A DNA stretch of 51,012 bases from Vibrio cholerae (GCA_009728235.1 WNZI01000022.1:1-51012); one strand, 5' to 3'; positions 18,244-27,372 are shown, counted from the stretch's first letter. Notes: generated by a model not told the origin, from the letters alone. Numbers and translations: made by a program.

Positions 18244-18984
18244 GTGGGAGAAAATCAGATCGTCGGTGAGGTGTCCCTCCCGGGGATGCTTCAGGACATG
18301 GTGCTGGACAGTGCGGATGTCAGCGAGTTCCTCGACGGACTGGCGAAGCTCGCCGCGAACGCCCTGTCCAGCGAGGGTGCGACGATGTTCTGCGGTATCA
18401 CCCTCCTGCGGCCGCGGGCCAAGAGCAGTGTGGCGAGCAGCAGCGAGCAGGCGCTGCTCATGGACGAGGTGCAGTACCAGTTCGACGACGGACCCTGCCT
18501 GCGCGCGGCCCGCGAAGGACAGGTCTACACCGTGTCCGACTTCAGGAACGAGTCGCGGTTCGGTGACTACACGAAGGCCATCGCGGAGCACGGCATCCGT
18601 TCCGCACTCGGAGTGCCGATCCCCCTCGACGGACTTGCCGCAGCCGGTTTGAACCTGTACGCCGAGCAACCGGACGTCTTCGACGAGGCGATCATCGCCG
18701 CCGCGGTGGACCTGGCCCGGGAGGCGTCCAAGTCCCTTCGGATGGCGGTGCGCGTGGCGCACCTGGCCGACACCGGCGAACAGCTCAAGGCCGCCATGAA
18801 TTCGCGGACCACGATCGACGTCGCGGCGGGCATCATCATGGGGCAGAACCGGTGCAGTCACGACGCAGCGATGACCATCCTGAAGGCGGCCTCGAGTGGG
18901 CGGAACAAGAAGCTGACGGACGTGGCAGCAGCGGTGGTCTCGTCGATCGGCCAGCAGCCCCCACAGACGCACTTCGACGCCTGA
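18244..18984 (+). CDS. GAF and ANTAR domain regulator (RNA-binding antiterminator)
   Basis: A 246-residue protein from the GTG at 18244, which has GGAAGG 8 nt upstream; a GTG at 18190 in frame lacks one. Residues about 20-165 form a GAF domain (FDDGPCLRAAREGQ, SALGVPIPL), the sensor part. Residues about 185-235 form an ANTAR domain (TIDVAAGIIMGQNRCSHDAAM, then ILKAASSGRNKKLTDVA), which binds paired stem-loops in mRNA to prevent termination. It is soluble and cytoplasmic. The signal is unknown. It ends 5 nt before the next gene, so the two are probably cotranscribed. Confidence 0.92.
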   Translation: MGENQIVGEVSLPGMLQDMVLDSADVSEFLDGLAKLAANALSSEGATMFCGITLLRPRAKSSVASSSEQALLMDEVQYQFDDGPCLRAAREGQVYTVSDFRNESRFGDYTKAIAEHGIRSALGVPIPLDGLAAAGLNLYAEQPDVFDEAIIAAAVDLAREASKSLRMAVRVAHLADTGEQLKAAMNSRTTIDVAAGIIMGQNRCSHDAAMTILKAASSGRNKKLTDVAAAVVSSIGQQPPQTHFDA

Positions 18985-18989
18985 GGACC

Positions 18990-20087
18990 GTGCGCGCGGA
19001 ATCCTTCGCGGTCGCGACGCCCGCCGTCGTCGTGGACCTCGATGTGCTCGACCGCAACATCGCGGCGATGGCGTCCTCCGTCCGGAGGCGAGGGCTGTCG
19101 CTGCGGCCCCACGCAAAGACGCACAAGATCCCGGAGATCGCCCGCCGCCAACTCGCTGCCGGCGCCGTCGGACTCACCGTCGCGACCATCGGCGAAGCGG
19201 AGGTGTTCGCCTCAGCGGGCCTCGACGATCTCTTCATCGCCTACCCCCTGTGGGTCGATCAGCAGGCTGCGGTTCGCCTGATCGCTCTCTCGGACCAAGC
19301 CCGGACCACCGTCGGTGTCGACTCGGTGGAGGGGGCGGTGCAGCTCGCCCGTAGCCTCGGGACGGAAGCATCCCGCGTGGCCGTCCGGGTCGAGCTGGAC
19401 AGCGGACACCATCGCAGCGGGGCTGCTCCCGCCGACGCGGTAGCCGTGGCACGGGCGGCCCTCGATGCCGGTCTGTCCGTTACCGGCGTCTTCACCTTTC
19501 CCGGACACAGCTACGGTCCGGGGGCAGCAGGCCCGGCCGTCGCCGCCGAGCAGGCTGCCGTTGCCGTAGCGGTGGCGTCTCTCCTCCAGGCGGGTTTCGC
19601 CGATCTGGAGGTCAGTGGAGGCTCCACGCCATCAGCGGCGTTGGCGTCCGGGGACACCCTGACGGAACTGCGCCCCGGTGTTTACGTCTTCGGGGACGCG
19701 CAGCAGTGGGAGCTCGGCCACTGCCGCCGGGAGGACATCGCGCTGACGGTCGAGGCAACGGTAGTGAGCCGTCGTCACGGATCGGCAAGCGTCCCGGACC
19801 GTTTCGTCCTCGATGCCGGCAGCAAGGTCCTCGGCAGCGACCGGGCAGCGTGGGCCTCCGGGTACGGTCGGCTCCTCGATCATCCGGACGCCCGCATCGT
19901 GGCGCTGTCCGAGCACCACGCCACCCTCGAGTGGCCCCACCGGGACCTCCCGGCGCTGGGGAAGCGGCTGCGGGTCGTCCCGAATCATGTCTGCCTCACG
20001 CTCAACCTCGTGGACGAGGTCCAGGTGGTACGCGACGGCGCCCTTCAGGACTGCTGGAAGGTCGCCGCGCGCGGCCGGAACAGCTGA
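18990..20087 (+). CDS. D-serine dehydratase-like / D-threonine aldolase-like PLP enzyme (fold type III)
   Basis: A 365-residue enzyme starting at GTG 18990, with TGAGGA just upstream overlapping the stop of the preceding gene. The N-terminal alanine-racemase-type barrel carries the PLP lysine K43 in RPHAKTHK, and the HH pair in SGHHRSG. The C-terminal domain has H333-x-C335 (PNHVCLTL), the zinc pair of D-serine dehydratase and D-threonine aldolase. It would therefore convert a D-hydroxy amino acid to a keto acid or to glycine plus aldehyde. Which reaction applies cannot be decided. Its link with the GAF-ANTAR gene is by adjacency only. Confidence 0.9.
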   Translation: MRAESFAVATPAVVVDLDVLDRNIAAMASSVRRRGLSLRPHAKTHKIPEIARRQLAAGAVGLTVATIGEAEVFASAGLDDLFIAYPLWVDQQAAVRLIALSDQARTTVGVDSVEGAVQLARSLGTEASRVAVRVELDSGHHRSGAAPADAVAVARAALDAGLSVTGVFTFPGHSYGPGAAGPAVAAEQAAVAVAVASLLQAGFADLEVSGGSTPSAALASGDTLTELRPGVYVFGDAQQWELGHCRREDIALTVEATVVSRRHGSASVPDRFVLDAGSKVLGSDRAAWASGYGRLLDHPDARIVALSEHHATLEWPHRDLPALGKRLRVVPNHVCLTLNLVDEVQVVRDGALQDCWKVAARGRNS

Positions 20088-20124
20088 GCGATCGCCGGCC
20101 GGCCGCGAGCGGGATCGCCGGGCT

Positions 20125-20153
20125 TCGACCGTCCCGAGGATGCCGCCTAGAAT
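20125..20153 (+). promoter_or_regulatory. Candidate promoter of TPM-domain gene
   Basis: TCGACC (20125-20130), a 17-bp spacer and TAGAAT (20148-20153) lie about 70 nt upstream of the GTG at 20223. Spacing is ideal and the -10 matches five of six bases. Confidence 0.55.
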
Positions 20154-20222
20154 GATCGGGACGACGGCCCCCACCGACGCGCCGTGGGCATCCGGTCGTC
20201 GTGCCTGATCGAGGGGGAGACC

Positions 20223-21101
20223 GTGCAGCGAAGCCGAAGGACCGGAAGCAGGACCGCCCTGGCCGCCGTCATGCTGACGGCGCTGACCGCCTGCGGCGGC
20301 ACCGGAACGACGGCGCCACCTGATCCTCCGGCGGCGGGCAACGTCCTCGATTCCGCGGGCGTCCTGTCATCGGGCGAGGAGCAGGAACTCAACACCCTCA
20401 TCGACGGCCGGAATGCCGGTACCGATGCGGCGCGGGTGGCCGTGCTCACCGTGGACGGAGCCGGGGGTTCCATCGAGGACTACGCCCGTGGGGTGGCGAC
20501 GTCGTGGGGGGTCGGGGACGACGGCGCGGACAACGGCGTGCTCATCGTGGCGGACACGGGCGAGCGGGAGCTCCGCATCGAGACGGCGGACGGGGTCCGG
20601 GAGCAGTTCTCGGACGACGACGCGGAGGCGGTCATCGGAGATGTCCTCGAGCCCGCATTCGCCGATGAGGAATACGCCCAGGGCCTGACAGCGGCGGTGG
20701 ACCAGATCTACCTCTACGCCCAGGGTCAGGAACCCGAGCAGGAACCCTTCGACTGGGTGCTCCTGACGTGGGTCCTCGGCGCGGTGGTGGTCGTGATCGG
20801 AGGGATCATCGGGTGGATCGTCGCGGACTCCCGCCGTCGCCGTCGTCAGGCCGAGGAGGAGCTGCGAGCCGCGGAGGAGTCGGACCCGCAGCTCCGCTTC
20901 ACCGAGGAGCAGCGGGAGGCGTACCGGACGTACCGCTACGGCCACCGCGGCAAGGACGCGGTGGACAATCCGGCCATCTGGTTGCCGCTCTACGTCGCCA
21001 ATCCTGCGCTCTACTCCGGAGGGAGTACCGGCGGGTCGTCCGGCTCCTCCATCAACGGCGGTGGCGGGTTCAGCGGTGGCGGGGCGTCCGGCAGCTACTG
21101 A
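20223..21101 (+). CDS. TPM-domain lipoprotein (YgcG family)
   Basis: A 292-residue protein from the GTG at 20223, with GGGGGAGA upstream. The signal sequence ends LTAC, a lipobox, so it is probably lipidated and exported. The TPM (TLP18.3/Psb32/MOLO-1) domain spans about residues 38-160: VLDSAGVLSSGEEQELN, then SWGVGDDGADNGVLIVAD. A membrane helix (about 180-203) is followed by a charged linker and a Gly/Ser-rich tail ending GGGFSGGGASGSY, the usual end of this family. The function is undefined; roles in membrane-complex quality control have been proposed for relatives. Confidence 0.9.
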   Translation: MQRSRRTGSRTALAAVMLTALTACGGTGTTAPPDPPAAGNVLDSAGVLSSGEEQELNTLIDGRNAGTDAARVAVLTVDGAGGSIEDYARGVATSWGVGDDGADNGVLIVADTGERELRIETADGVREQFSDDDAEAVIGDVLEPAFADEEYAQGLTAAVDQIYLYAQGQEPEQEPFDWVLLTWVLGAVVVVIGGIIGWIVADSRRRRRQAEEELRAAEESDPQLRFTEEQREAYRTYRYGHRGKDAVDNPAIWLPLYVANPALYSGGSTGGSSGSSINGGGGFSGGGASGSY

Positions 21102-21128
21102 CGATCCGGACCCGGCTACCGGTCGACG

Positions 21129-22742
21129 CTACTGGTCGACCGCGGCGCCGATCGGTTCGAGGACGACGTCGGGATAGTCCTTCCTGAAGTGCCCCACCTT
21201 CCACTTGTCGCCGAAGACGGCCACGACCTCGCCGTCCGACCGGTACATGATCTCGCCGCCGCGGAAGGACTCAGGCACGCCCGAGCTCTCCGGCGCAACC
21301 CTCATGGCGAGCGTGTAGGAGAGGTGGTCGAGCGACGTCGGGGCGTTGAACTCCGTGCCGAGCCGCTGCGCGGCCACCTCGAACTGCAGGGCTCCCACGG
21401 CAGCCAGGACGGGGGCCTGGTCACCTCGGAGGTCGGAGCGCAGCACCTGCACCACGCCCTCGTGTTCGAGCTGCTCGATGCCGCGGCGGAACTGCTTGTA
21501 GCGGCCCGGATCCTTCGCGCGGGCGACGACGAACAGCTCGGGCGAGAACCGCGGGATGTCGGGGAACTGGACGGGTCCCTCGGAGAAGAGGCTGTCGCCG
21601 ACCCGGAGGCTCGTGGCGTTCACCAGGCCGACGACGTCGCCCGGCCAGGCGGTGTCCACCACTTCGCGGCTCCGACCGAGGACGCGGTGGGCGTACTTGG
21701 TCGCGAAAGGCTTCCCGGTGCGCTGGTTCGTGATGACCATGCCGCGCTCGAAGGTGCCGGAGCAGATCCGCAGGTAGGCGATGTGGTCGCGGTGGGCGCT
21801 GTCCTGGCCTGCCTGGACCTTGAAGACGAAACCTGACATGGGCGCCTCGATGGGCCTCGGCTCGTCCTCCTTCGAGGGCCGGGGCGACGGCGACGGCGCC
21901 ACGTCCACGAGGATGTCGAGGAGCTGGGAGACACCGAAGTTCTTGGCGGCCGCGGCGAACAGCACGGGCGTCTGCCGCGCGGCCTCGAACTCCCCGCGGT
22001 CGAAGGAGCCGTTGGAGGACTCCACCAGCCCGGACTCCTCCCGTGCCTCGAGCCACGCTCCGGCATCACGGGGATCGAGGGCGTCGATGTCGATGTCGGT
22101 CTCCTCCGCGGCCTGCGCACCCGCCTCGACGGCCTGCAGTGCGATGGCCCGCTCCGCCCGCAGGTCCAGCAGTCCCCGGAAATCTCCGGCGATACCCGCC
22201 GGCCAGGTCAGCGGGACCGGCGTCATCCCGGTTCGCTCGCCCACGTCGTCGATCAGACCGAGGGCGTCCAGGCCCGGCCGGTCCCACTTGTTGATCACGG
22301 TGATGATCGGGATGTTGCGCGCCTTGCACACGGCCAGCAGCTTCACGGTCTGCGGTTCGAAACCCTTGGCGGCGTCGATGAGCATGACGGCGGAGTCGAC
22401 GGCCGCGAGGACCCGGTACGTGTCCTCGGAGAAGTCGGCGTGGCCCGGGGTGTCGACGACGTTCAGGACGGTGTCGCGGTAGGTCAGCTGCAGGGCGGCC
22501 GAACTGATGGAGATGCCGCGCTCCTGCTCGATACCCATCCAGTCGGAGACGGTGGCGTGGCGGCTCGACTTGCCGTGTGTGACGCCGGCGTCCTGGATGG
22601 CCCGGGCGAGGAGGGCGAGTGCTTCGGTGAGGGTCGACTTCCCGGCGTCGGGGTGGGAGATGACGGCGAAGGTACGACGGCGTCCGGCCTCACGGCGGAC
22701 GGCGTCGGCGTCGAGGACGGGGGATTCGGTTAACAGGGCCAC
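21129..22742 (-). CDS. prfC: Peptide chain release factor 3
   Basis: A 537-residue translational GTPase that recycles release factors 1 and 2 from the ribosome. G1 is SHPDAGKSTLTE, G2 is KSSRHATVSDWM followed by ERGISI, G3 is VDTPGHADFSEDTYR, and G4 is NKWDRPG. The C-terminal part has the RF3 domain sequence (QFEVAAQRLGTEFNAP). Length is normal. It is transcribed alone, convergent with the TPM gene 27 nt away. Confidence 0.96.
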   Translation of the reverse strand: MALLTESPVLDADAVRREAGRRRTFAVISHPDAGKSTLTEALALLARAIQDAGVTHGKSSRHATVSDWMGIEQERGISISSAALQLTYRDTVLNVVDTPGHADFSEDTYRVLAAVDSAVMLIDAAKGFEPQTVKLLAVCKARNIPIITVINKWDRPGLDALGLIDDVGERTGMTPVPLTWPAGIAGDFRGLLDLRAERAIALQAVEAGAQAAEETDIDIDALDPRDAGAWLEAREESGLVESSNGSFDRGEFEAARQTPVLFAAAAKNFGVSQLLDILVDVAPSPSPRPSKEDEPRPIEAPMSGFVFKVQAGQDSAHRDHIAYLRICSGTFERGMVITNQRTGKPFATKYAHRVLGRSREVVDTAWPGDVVGLVNATSLRVGDSLFSEGPVQFPDIPRFSPELFVVARAKDPGRYKQFRRGIEQLEHEGVVQVLRSDLRGDQAPVLAAVGALQFEVAAQRLGTEFNAPTSLDHLSYTLAMRVAPESSGVPESFRGGEIMYRSDGEVVAVFGDKWKVGHFRKDYPDVVLEPIGAAVDQ

Positions 22743-22824
22743 ATCTCCATTGTCCCCGATCGCGCGGCCCGGTTCAGCGGAGGCTGAAACTGTTCGCTGT
22801 GCGCGTGGGGCTACCGAGATCGGG

Positions 22825-23259
22825 CTACTCGGCGGGTGTCGAGGAGGTGGTTCCCTCCGACCAGGGATTCAGGGCCGGCACCGCGAGCCTGCGGTAGGCG
22901 TCGGCGTTCCCCGAGATGACGCAGAGCCCCTTGTGAAGGGCGGTCGCGGCGATCAGCGAGTCGATGGCAGCGACTGCGGGGTCGCCGGACAGAGAGCCCC
23001 AGGCAGCTGCGACGTCGACGTCGACGGGCAGGATGTTGGGGCGGAACCGCTCCTTGAATTCGTCGAGCCAGGCGTCCATCTCCTGGAAGTGCTCGTTCTG
23101 CCGGCTCAGCAGATGCAACTCCCCGATGGTCAGCGCCGACACGAAGATGCGGAAGTGCCGGCGCCGACGCAGGAACTCGGCGACGGTGGGATGAGGACTG
23201 GGGCCACGCAGCTCCGCGACGACGTCGGTATCGAGGAGGAGACCGCTCGCAGGCGTCAT
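22825..23259 (-). CDS. PIN-domain ribonuclease toxin (VapC-like)
   Basis: A 144-residue PIN domain. The acidic metal-binding residues are present: D10 (LLDTD), E47 (TIGEL), D100 (AIDSLIAATA) and D120 (SGNADAY). PAVPALNPW-type ending (VPALNPW) is typical of the FitB/VapC group. Toxins of this family cleave tRNA or rRNA and are neutralised by a cognate antitoxin. It begins 3 nt after the stop of a short upstream ORF that resembles the end of a Phd antitoxin, which is the normal gene order. All active-site acids are intact, so the toxin looks functional even though its antitoxin looks shortened. Confidence 0.9.
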   Translation of the reverse strand: MTPASGLLLDTDVVAELRGPSPHPTVAEFLRRRRHFRIFVSALTIGELHLLSRQNEHFQEMDAWLDEFKERFRPNILPVDVDVAAAWGSLSGDPAVAAIDSLIAATALHKGLCVISGNADAYRRLAVPALNPWSEGTTSSTPAE

Positions 23260-23262
23260 GCC

Positions 23263-23436
23263 TCAGGTTCCCGACGAGCGCAGGCCTTCTCCCGCTGACG
23301 CTCCTCCGCCCGCACCGGGGCCGAGGAGGAACGCCACGAAGGCCTCCCGCGGGGCGGTCAGCACCTCGTAGTCCTGGATGCTGAGGGCGACCATGGGGAT
23401 CTGGGGCCGGGCCCCTGCGTCGGAGATGGTGTTCAT
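23263..23436 (-). CDS. Short Phd/YefM-like antitoxin, probably truncated
   Basis: A 57-residue ORF. MNTISDAGAR resembles the first residues of Phd antitoxins and PMVALSIQDYEVL with EAFVAFLLGP resembles their central strand and start of the toxin-binding tail. About 25 residues normally between these, the DNA-binding part, are absent, and the other frames do not supply them. No clear ribosome site precedes the ATG. It lies 3 nt upstream of the PIN toxin gene. Either an in-frame deletion shortened it or it is an unusual small antitoxin. The family match is by eye and modest. Confidence 0.55.
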   Translation of the reverse strand: MNTISDAGARPQIPMVALSIQDYEVLTAPREAFVAFLLGPGAGGGASAGEGLRSSGT

Positions 23437-23813
23437 GGGTGGACGGCGCCTGGCCGTGGTCCTTTCGCGAGCTCTTGCCCGCACCAGGTACCCCGAGGAG
23501 CGAATGCGGACCGCTTCGTCATCCGAACCACCCTCTGAGCGCGGGGTTGGTATGTGACCAAGTCGGAGCTTCGCGGTCACAGTTCTTGAAGCTGTTGACA
23601 TATAACCACGAGCGTCCGGGGCACATCAACAGTTCCCGGTCACACCGCTTCACGGACCGACGGGAGACGCAACGGGAACCGGCGTCGTGGCGTCGTTGCA
23701 TGACGTCCGGCCGCCGGAATGTGACGCCATGCGCGTACGGAAACGTCATCCGGCGCCTTGAAGGTGCACGTTCTGTCCCGGGAAGCGTGCCGCTGCGTAC
23801 GGTGAAGCCACAA
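23437..23813. other. Intergenic region upstream of SAM riboswitch
   Basis: A 377-nt stretch between the antitoxin and the riboswitch, without a convincing gene. It contains an inverted repeat GTGACC (23554-23559) / GGTCAC (23575-23580), a further GGTCACA copy near 23637, and an AT-rich patch with TTGACATATAAC (23595-23606) that could hold a promoter element. The met operon promoter must lie in the last part, but I see no clear -35/-10 pair. Confidence 0.5.
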
Positions 23814-23915
23814 CCATCAAGAGCGGCCGAGAGATCTGGCTTGTTGACGCCGCAGCAACCATTCCAAGCCTCCTCCGGGGCGCAGCGGAAGCGGTGCTAC
23901 TGCCAGAACCGATGG
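23814..23915 (+). ncRNA. SAM riboswitch (S-box type)
   Basis: A 102-nt leader element. CCATC (23814-23818) pairs with GATGG (23911-23915) as P1. The conserved core is present: ATCAAGAG followed by GGCCGAGAGA, CTGGC with TTGACGCC, GCAACC (23855-23860), and GGTGCTA (23893-23899). These are the S-adenosylmethionine-binding core features of the SAM-I/SAM-IV superfamily. It lies about 100 nt upstream of metF, the first of four methionine genes. Binding of SAM would lower expression. SAM-I versus SAM-IV subtype is not settled here. Confidence 0.88.
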
Positions 23916-24016
23916 AGACACCTCAGTTGTCACCGGCGTCCCGGCGCGCTTCCTGTTCGAGCGCCGCCGGTCTCCCGGTTCCCACTGATGCTCCCTCGAC
24001 CGTCCGAGGAGTGGAA

Positions 24017-24931
24017 ATGACTGTGTACGAACGAGCGGTGGTACCGCCGTCGCTGTCCTACGAGCTGTACCCGCCGGCCACCCCGGCAAGCGGTGAGGCG
24101 GTGCTGCGCACGGTCGCCGAACTGGAGACGACGAGACCCGACTACGTCTCGGTGACCTACAGCGGCACTCCGGCGCGTCGCAGGGCTTCGGTCGAACTGA
24201 TCGAGCACCTCATCCTCAACACACGGCTGCGTCCGCTGGCCCACCTGACGTGCGTCGGAGAGAGCCGCGAGAGCCTGGACCTCCTGGTGCGGCAGTTCGT
24301 CGGCCTCGGAGTCCGCGGCATGCTCGCCCTGCGCGGGGACCTGCCGCAGAGACCCGAGCCGGCCCTGGGCGAACTGCCGTTCGCGCAGGATCTGGTCGGA
24401 CTCATCCGCGAGGTCGAGGCGCGGCACGGGGCGTCCCTGGCCGGCGGCAGGCTGGCGGTCGGCGTCGCCGCCTACCCGAACAGGCACCCCGAGTCGCCGT
24501 CGTTCCTGCACGACGTCGAGGTACTCGTGTCGAAGCAGCGCTGCGGCGCGGATTTCGCCATCACCCAGGTCTACTTCGACCATCTCCACTACGTCCGTCT
24601 CGTGACGGCGGCCCGAGCGGCCGGGGTCACGATCCCCATCATCCCGGGCATCATGCCCATGGGCAGTGTCGGGCGCCTGCAGCGGCTCGCCGTGATGACG
24701 GGGGTACGCCCCGACGCGGATCTGCTGCATCGCCTGGAAACGGCGTCCGGCGACACCGAGCGTCGGCGTATCGGGGTGCAGGCGGCCGCGATGCTGGCCC
24801 GGGAGGCACTCGAGGCCGGCGCGCCCGGCCTCCACCTGTACACCTTCAACGACTACCGGGCATCCATCGAGGTCGTCGAGACACTCGACCTACCCGCTGT
24901 CCGCACGCTCGCCGGCGCCGTGCCGGCATGA
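24017..24931 (+). CDS. metF: 5,10-methylenetetrahydrofolate reductase
   Basis: A 304-residue FAD enzyme that reduces methylene-THF to methyl-THF, the methyl donor for methionine. Motifs: SYELYPPATP near the start, YVSVTYSG, HLTCVGESRE, LALRGDLP, VAAYPNRHPES, FAITQVYFD, and IPIIPGIMP, all in family order. The ATG at 24017 follows GAGGAG by 5 nt; a longer in-frame extension runs back through the riboswitch and is rejected. It is the first gene after the SAM riboswitch and is followed 50 nt later by metE, which uses its product. Confidence 0.95.
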   Translation: MTVYERAVVPPSLSYELYPPATPASGEAVLRTVAELETTRPDYVSVTYSGTPARRRASVELIEHLILNTRLRPLAHLTCVGESRESLDLLVRQFVGLGVRGMLALRGDLPQRPEPALGELPFAQDLVGLIREVEARHGASLAGGRLAVGVAAYPNRHPESPSFLHDVEVLVSKQRCGADFAITQVYFDHLHYVRLVTAARAAGVTIPIIPGIMPMGSVGRLQRLAVMTGVRPDADLLHRLETASGDTERRRIGVQAAAMLAREALEAGAPGLHLYTFNDYRASIEVVETLDLPAVRTLAGAVPA

Positions 24932-24981
24932 GCCCGGACCCACTGCACCGAAACCCGACACCTCTTCCGAAGGAGAACCCC

Positions 24982-27357
24982 ATGACCACCGACACCACCT
25001 TCCCAGCCGCCACGATCCTCGGTTACCCGCGCATCGGACCCGGCCGGGAGCTGAAGAAGGCCCTGGAAGCGCATTGGGCCGGCACTCTGGACGAGGCAGG
25101 CCTGCGGGGCGTGGCCGAGCAGCTGCAGGATCGCACGGTCGAACGCCTGGTCGACCTGGGCCTGGGCGCGGCCGATTCCTCGATCCCGGCGGATTTCGCG
25201 CTCTACGATCAGGTCCTGGACGCCACGGCGGCGCTCGGCGCACTGCCGTCCCGGTTCGAGGACCTGGCCCGTGCTGACGGTTCCGTGGATGACGCCGCCT
25301 ATTTCACGCTCGCGCGGGGTGATGGCGACCGTCCGCCACTGGAGTTGACCAAATGGTTCGACACCAACTACCACTACCTCGTCCCGGAGATCGGCGAGGG
25401 CACGACCTTCGCCGCGGTGGCTCACCGCCTCACGGCGATCGTCCGACGCCAGCGGGGGCGCGGTGCAGTGCTGCGTCCCGTGCTCGTCGGCCCCGTGACC
25501 TACCTCCTGCTGGCGAAGGCCGAGGAGGGGGCTCCCGCGGGGTTCGACCCGTTGTCGAGGATCGACGACGCCGTGGCGGCGTACGCCGGCATCATCGTGT
25601 CGCTGAGGGAGGCCGGCGCCGAATGGGTCCAGCTCGACGAACCGGGCCTCGTGGGTGATCGCGGCGGGAAGCTGGCCGCACCGGGTGGGCTGGTGGCGAG
25701 GGTGTACCGGGAACTGGCTGCCGTGGCAGGGCGCCCGGCCCTGCTGGTCACCACCGGTTACGGCACCGCAGGTGACCCGACGAAGCCCGGCGAGGCCCTG
25801 TCGGTGCTCGCCCGTGCTGGAGTGGAAGCGGTTCACGCGGACCTGGTCCGAGGAAACCGCCCCTCCGTCGAGGCACTTCGGGCACTGGCCGGCACTCGGC
25901 TGGTAGCCGGCGTCGTGGACGGCCGCAACGTATGGCGCAATCACCTCCGGGATTCGCTGGACGTGCTGGAGGAACTGCGATCGACCACGGCCGCGCAGGT
26001 CACGACGGCGACCTCGACGTCACTGCTCCACGTGCCGCATGACGTGCGGGCCGAGACGGCGTTGCCCGAGCACCTGCCGGCCTGGCTGTCCTTCGCCGAC
26101 CAGAAGGTGGAGGAAGCAGTGGTCCTCGCGCGTGGGCTGGCCGAGGGGCGTGCGGCAGTGGCCGCGGAACTCGACGCCTCCGACGCCGTGCTGCGGGACC
26201 GGGCACTGTTCGACGGCGTGGCGGTGCCCGGTGTCCGCTCGCGTATCGACGGCCTGAGCGAGCAGGCGTTCACCCGCGGTCCCGCGCAGCAGCGTGCCGA
26301 GGTTCAGCAGCAACGGCTGGGTCTGCCCTTGCTGCCGACCACCACCATCGGCTCGTTCCCGCAGACGGGGGAGGTACGGGCCGCCCGGGCCGCGGCCCGC
26401 AGCGGCAGCATCTCCCGGCCCGAGTACGAGCTGTTCCTGCAGCAGGAGATCACCCGGGTGGTCCGCCTCCAGGAGGACCTCGGACTCGATGTGCTGGTGC
26501 ATGGGGAGCCGGAACGCAACGACATGGTCCAGTACTTCGCGGAGAACCTGGACGGGTTCGCGGTCACGGATCAGGGCTGGGTTCAGTCCTACGGCTCGCG
26601 TTGCACCCGCCCGTCCATCCTGTGGGGCGACGTCTCGCGTCCGAGGGCGTTCACCGTCCCCTGGATCAGCTTCGCGCAGTCACTGACCGACCGGCCGCTC
26701 AAGGGCATGCTGACGGGCCCGGTCACGATCCTCGCCTGGTCCTTCGTCCGGGACGACCAGCCGCTGAGCAGCACAGCCCAGCAGGTCGCTCTCGCCCTGC
26801 GGGACGAGATCGCCGACCTGGAGGCCGCCGGCACCGCGATCGTGCAGGTGGACGAGCCGGCGTTGCGGGAACTGCTGCCGTTGCGTTCGAAGGATCAGGC
26901 AGCCTACCTGGACTGGTCGGTGCGCGCGTTCCGACTGGCGACCGCCGGTGCCGCCGACGGGACCCAGATCCACACCCACCTCTGCTACTCGGAGTTCGGC
27001 GAGGTCATCTCGGCCATCGACGGGCTGGACGCCGACGTCACCAGCATCGAGGCAGCCCGATCGCGACTCGAGGTGGTGGCGGATCTGGCGGAGTTCGGTT
27101 ACTCGCGTGGGATCGGTCCCGGAGTGTACGACATCCACTCGCCGCGCGTCCCGTCGGAGGGCGAGATCAGCGGTCTCATCGGCACGGCCCTGGCGGCGCT
27201 TCCTGCACCGCAGCTGTGGATCAACCCGGACTGCGGCCTGAAGACCCGCGGGTACGGGGAGACCGTCGAGTCCCTGCGCAACCTCGTTGCCGCGACCAGG
27301 GCCGCGCGCGCGAGCAGTGCGGTGCAGGAAGCGGAGACGGTTCTCGTCCGCTCCTGA
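24982..27357 (+). CDS. metE: Cobalamin-independent methionine synthase
   Basis: A 791-residue enzyme that moves a methyl group from methyl-THF-polyglutamate to homocysteine. It begins with ATILGYPRIGPGRELKKALE, characteristic of MetE. The C-terminal catalytic half starts LPTTTIGSFPQTGEVR and binds zinc through H666, C668 (HTHLCYSEF) and C751 (NPDCGLKTR). It is full length. AAGGAGA precedes the ATG at 24982. It lies in the riboswitch-controlled met cluster. Being cobalamin-independent, it allows methionine synthesis without B12. Confidence 0.97.
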   Translation: MTTDTTFPAATILGYPRIGPGRELKKALEAHWAGTLDEAGLRGVAEQLQDRTVERLVDLGLGAADSSIPADFALYDQVLDATAALGALPSRFEDLARADGSVDDAAYFTLARGDGDRPPLELTKWFDTNYHYLVPEIGEGTTFAAVAHRLTAIVRRQRGRGAVLRPVLVGPVTYLLLAKAEEGAPAGFDPLSRIDDAVAAYAGIIVSLREAGAEWVQLDEPGLVGDRGGKLAAPGGLVARVYRELAAVAGRPALLVTTGYGTAGDPTKPGEALSVLARAGVEAVHADLVRGNRPSVEALRALAGTRLVAGVVDGRNVWRNHLRDSLDVLEELRSTTAAQVTTATSTSLLHVPHDVRAETALPEHLPAWLSFADQKVEEAVVLARGLAEGRAAVAAELDASDAVLRDRALFDGVAVPGVRSRIDGLSEQAFTRGPAQQRAEVQQQRLGLPLLPTTTIGSFPQTGEVRAARAAARSGSISRPEYELFLQQEITRVVRLQEDLGLDVLVHGEPERNDMVQYFAENLDGFAVTDQGWVQSYGSRCTRPSILWGDVSRPRAFTVPWISFAQSLTDRPLKGMLTGPVTILAWSFVRDDQPLSSTAQQVALALRDEIADLEAAGTAIVQVDEPALRELLPLRSKDQAAYLDWSVRAFRLATAGAADGTQIHTHLCYSEFGEVISAIDGLDADVTSIEAARSRLEVVADLAEFGYSRGIGPGVYDIHSPRVPSEGEISGLIGTALAALPAPQLWINPDCGLKTRGYGETVESLRNLVAATRAARASSAVQEAETVLVRS

Positions 27358-27372
27358 GGCGCGGCGCGACCC

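Noticed and set aside
23437..23813. A tRNA or second small RNA in the largest gene-free stretch
   Set aside because: No acceptor/T-arm pattern (GTTCGA with pairing stems) or strong structured element is seen; only a short inverted repeat is present.
24250..24981. Very long N-terminal extension of the metE frame back through metF
   Set aside because: The extension is out of frame with metF and Arg/Pro-rich; the ATG at 24982 has a ribosome site and the proper MetE start.
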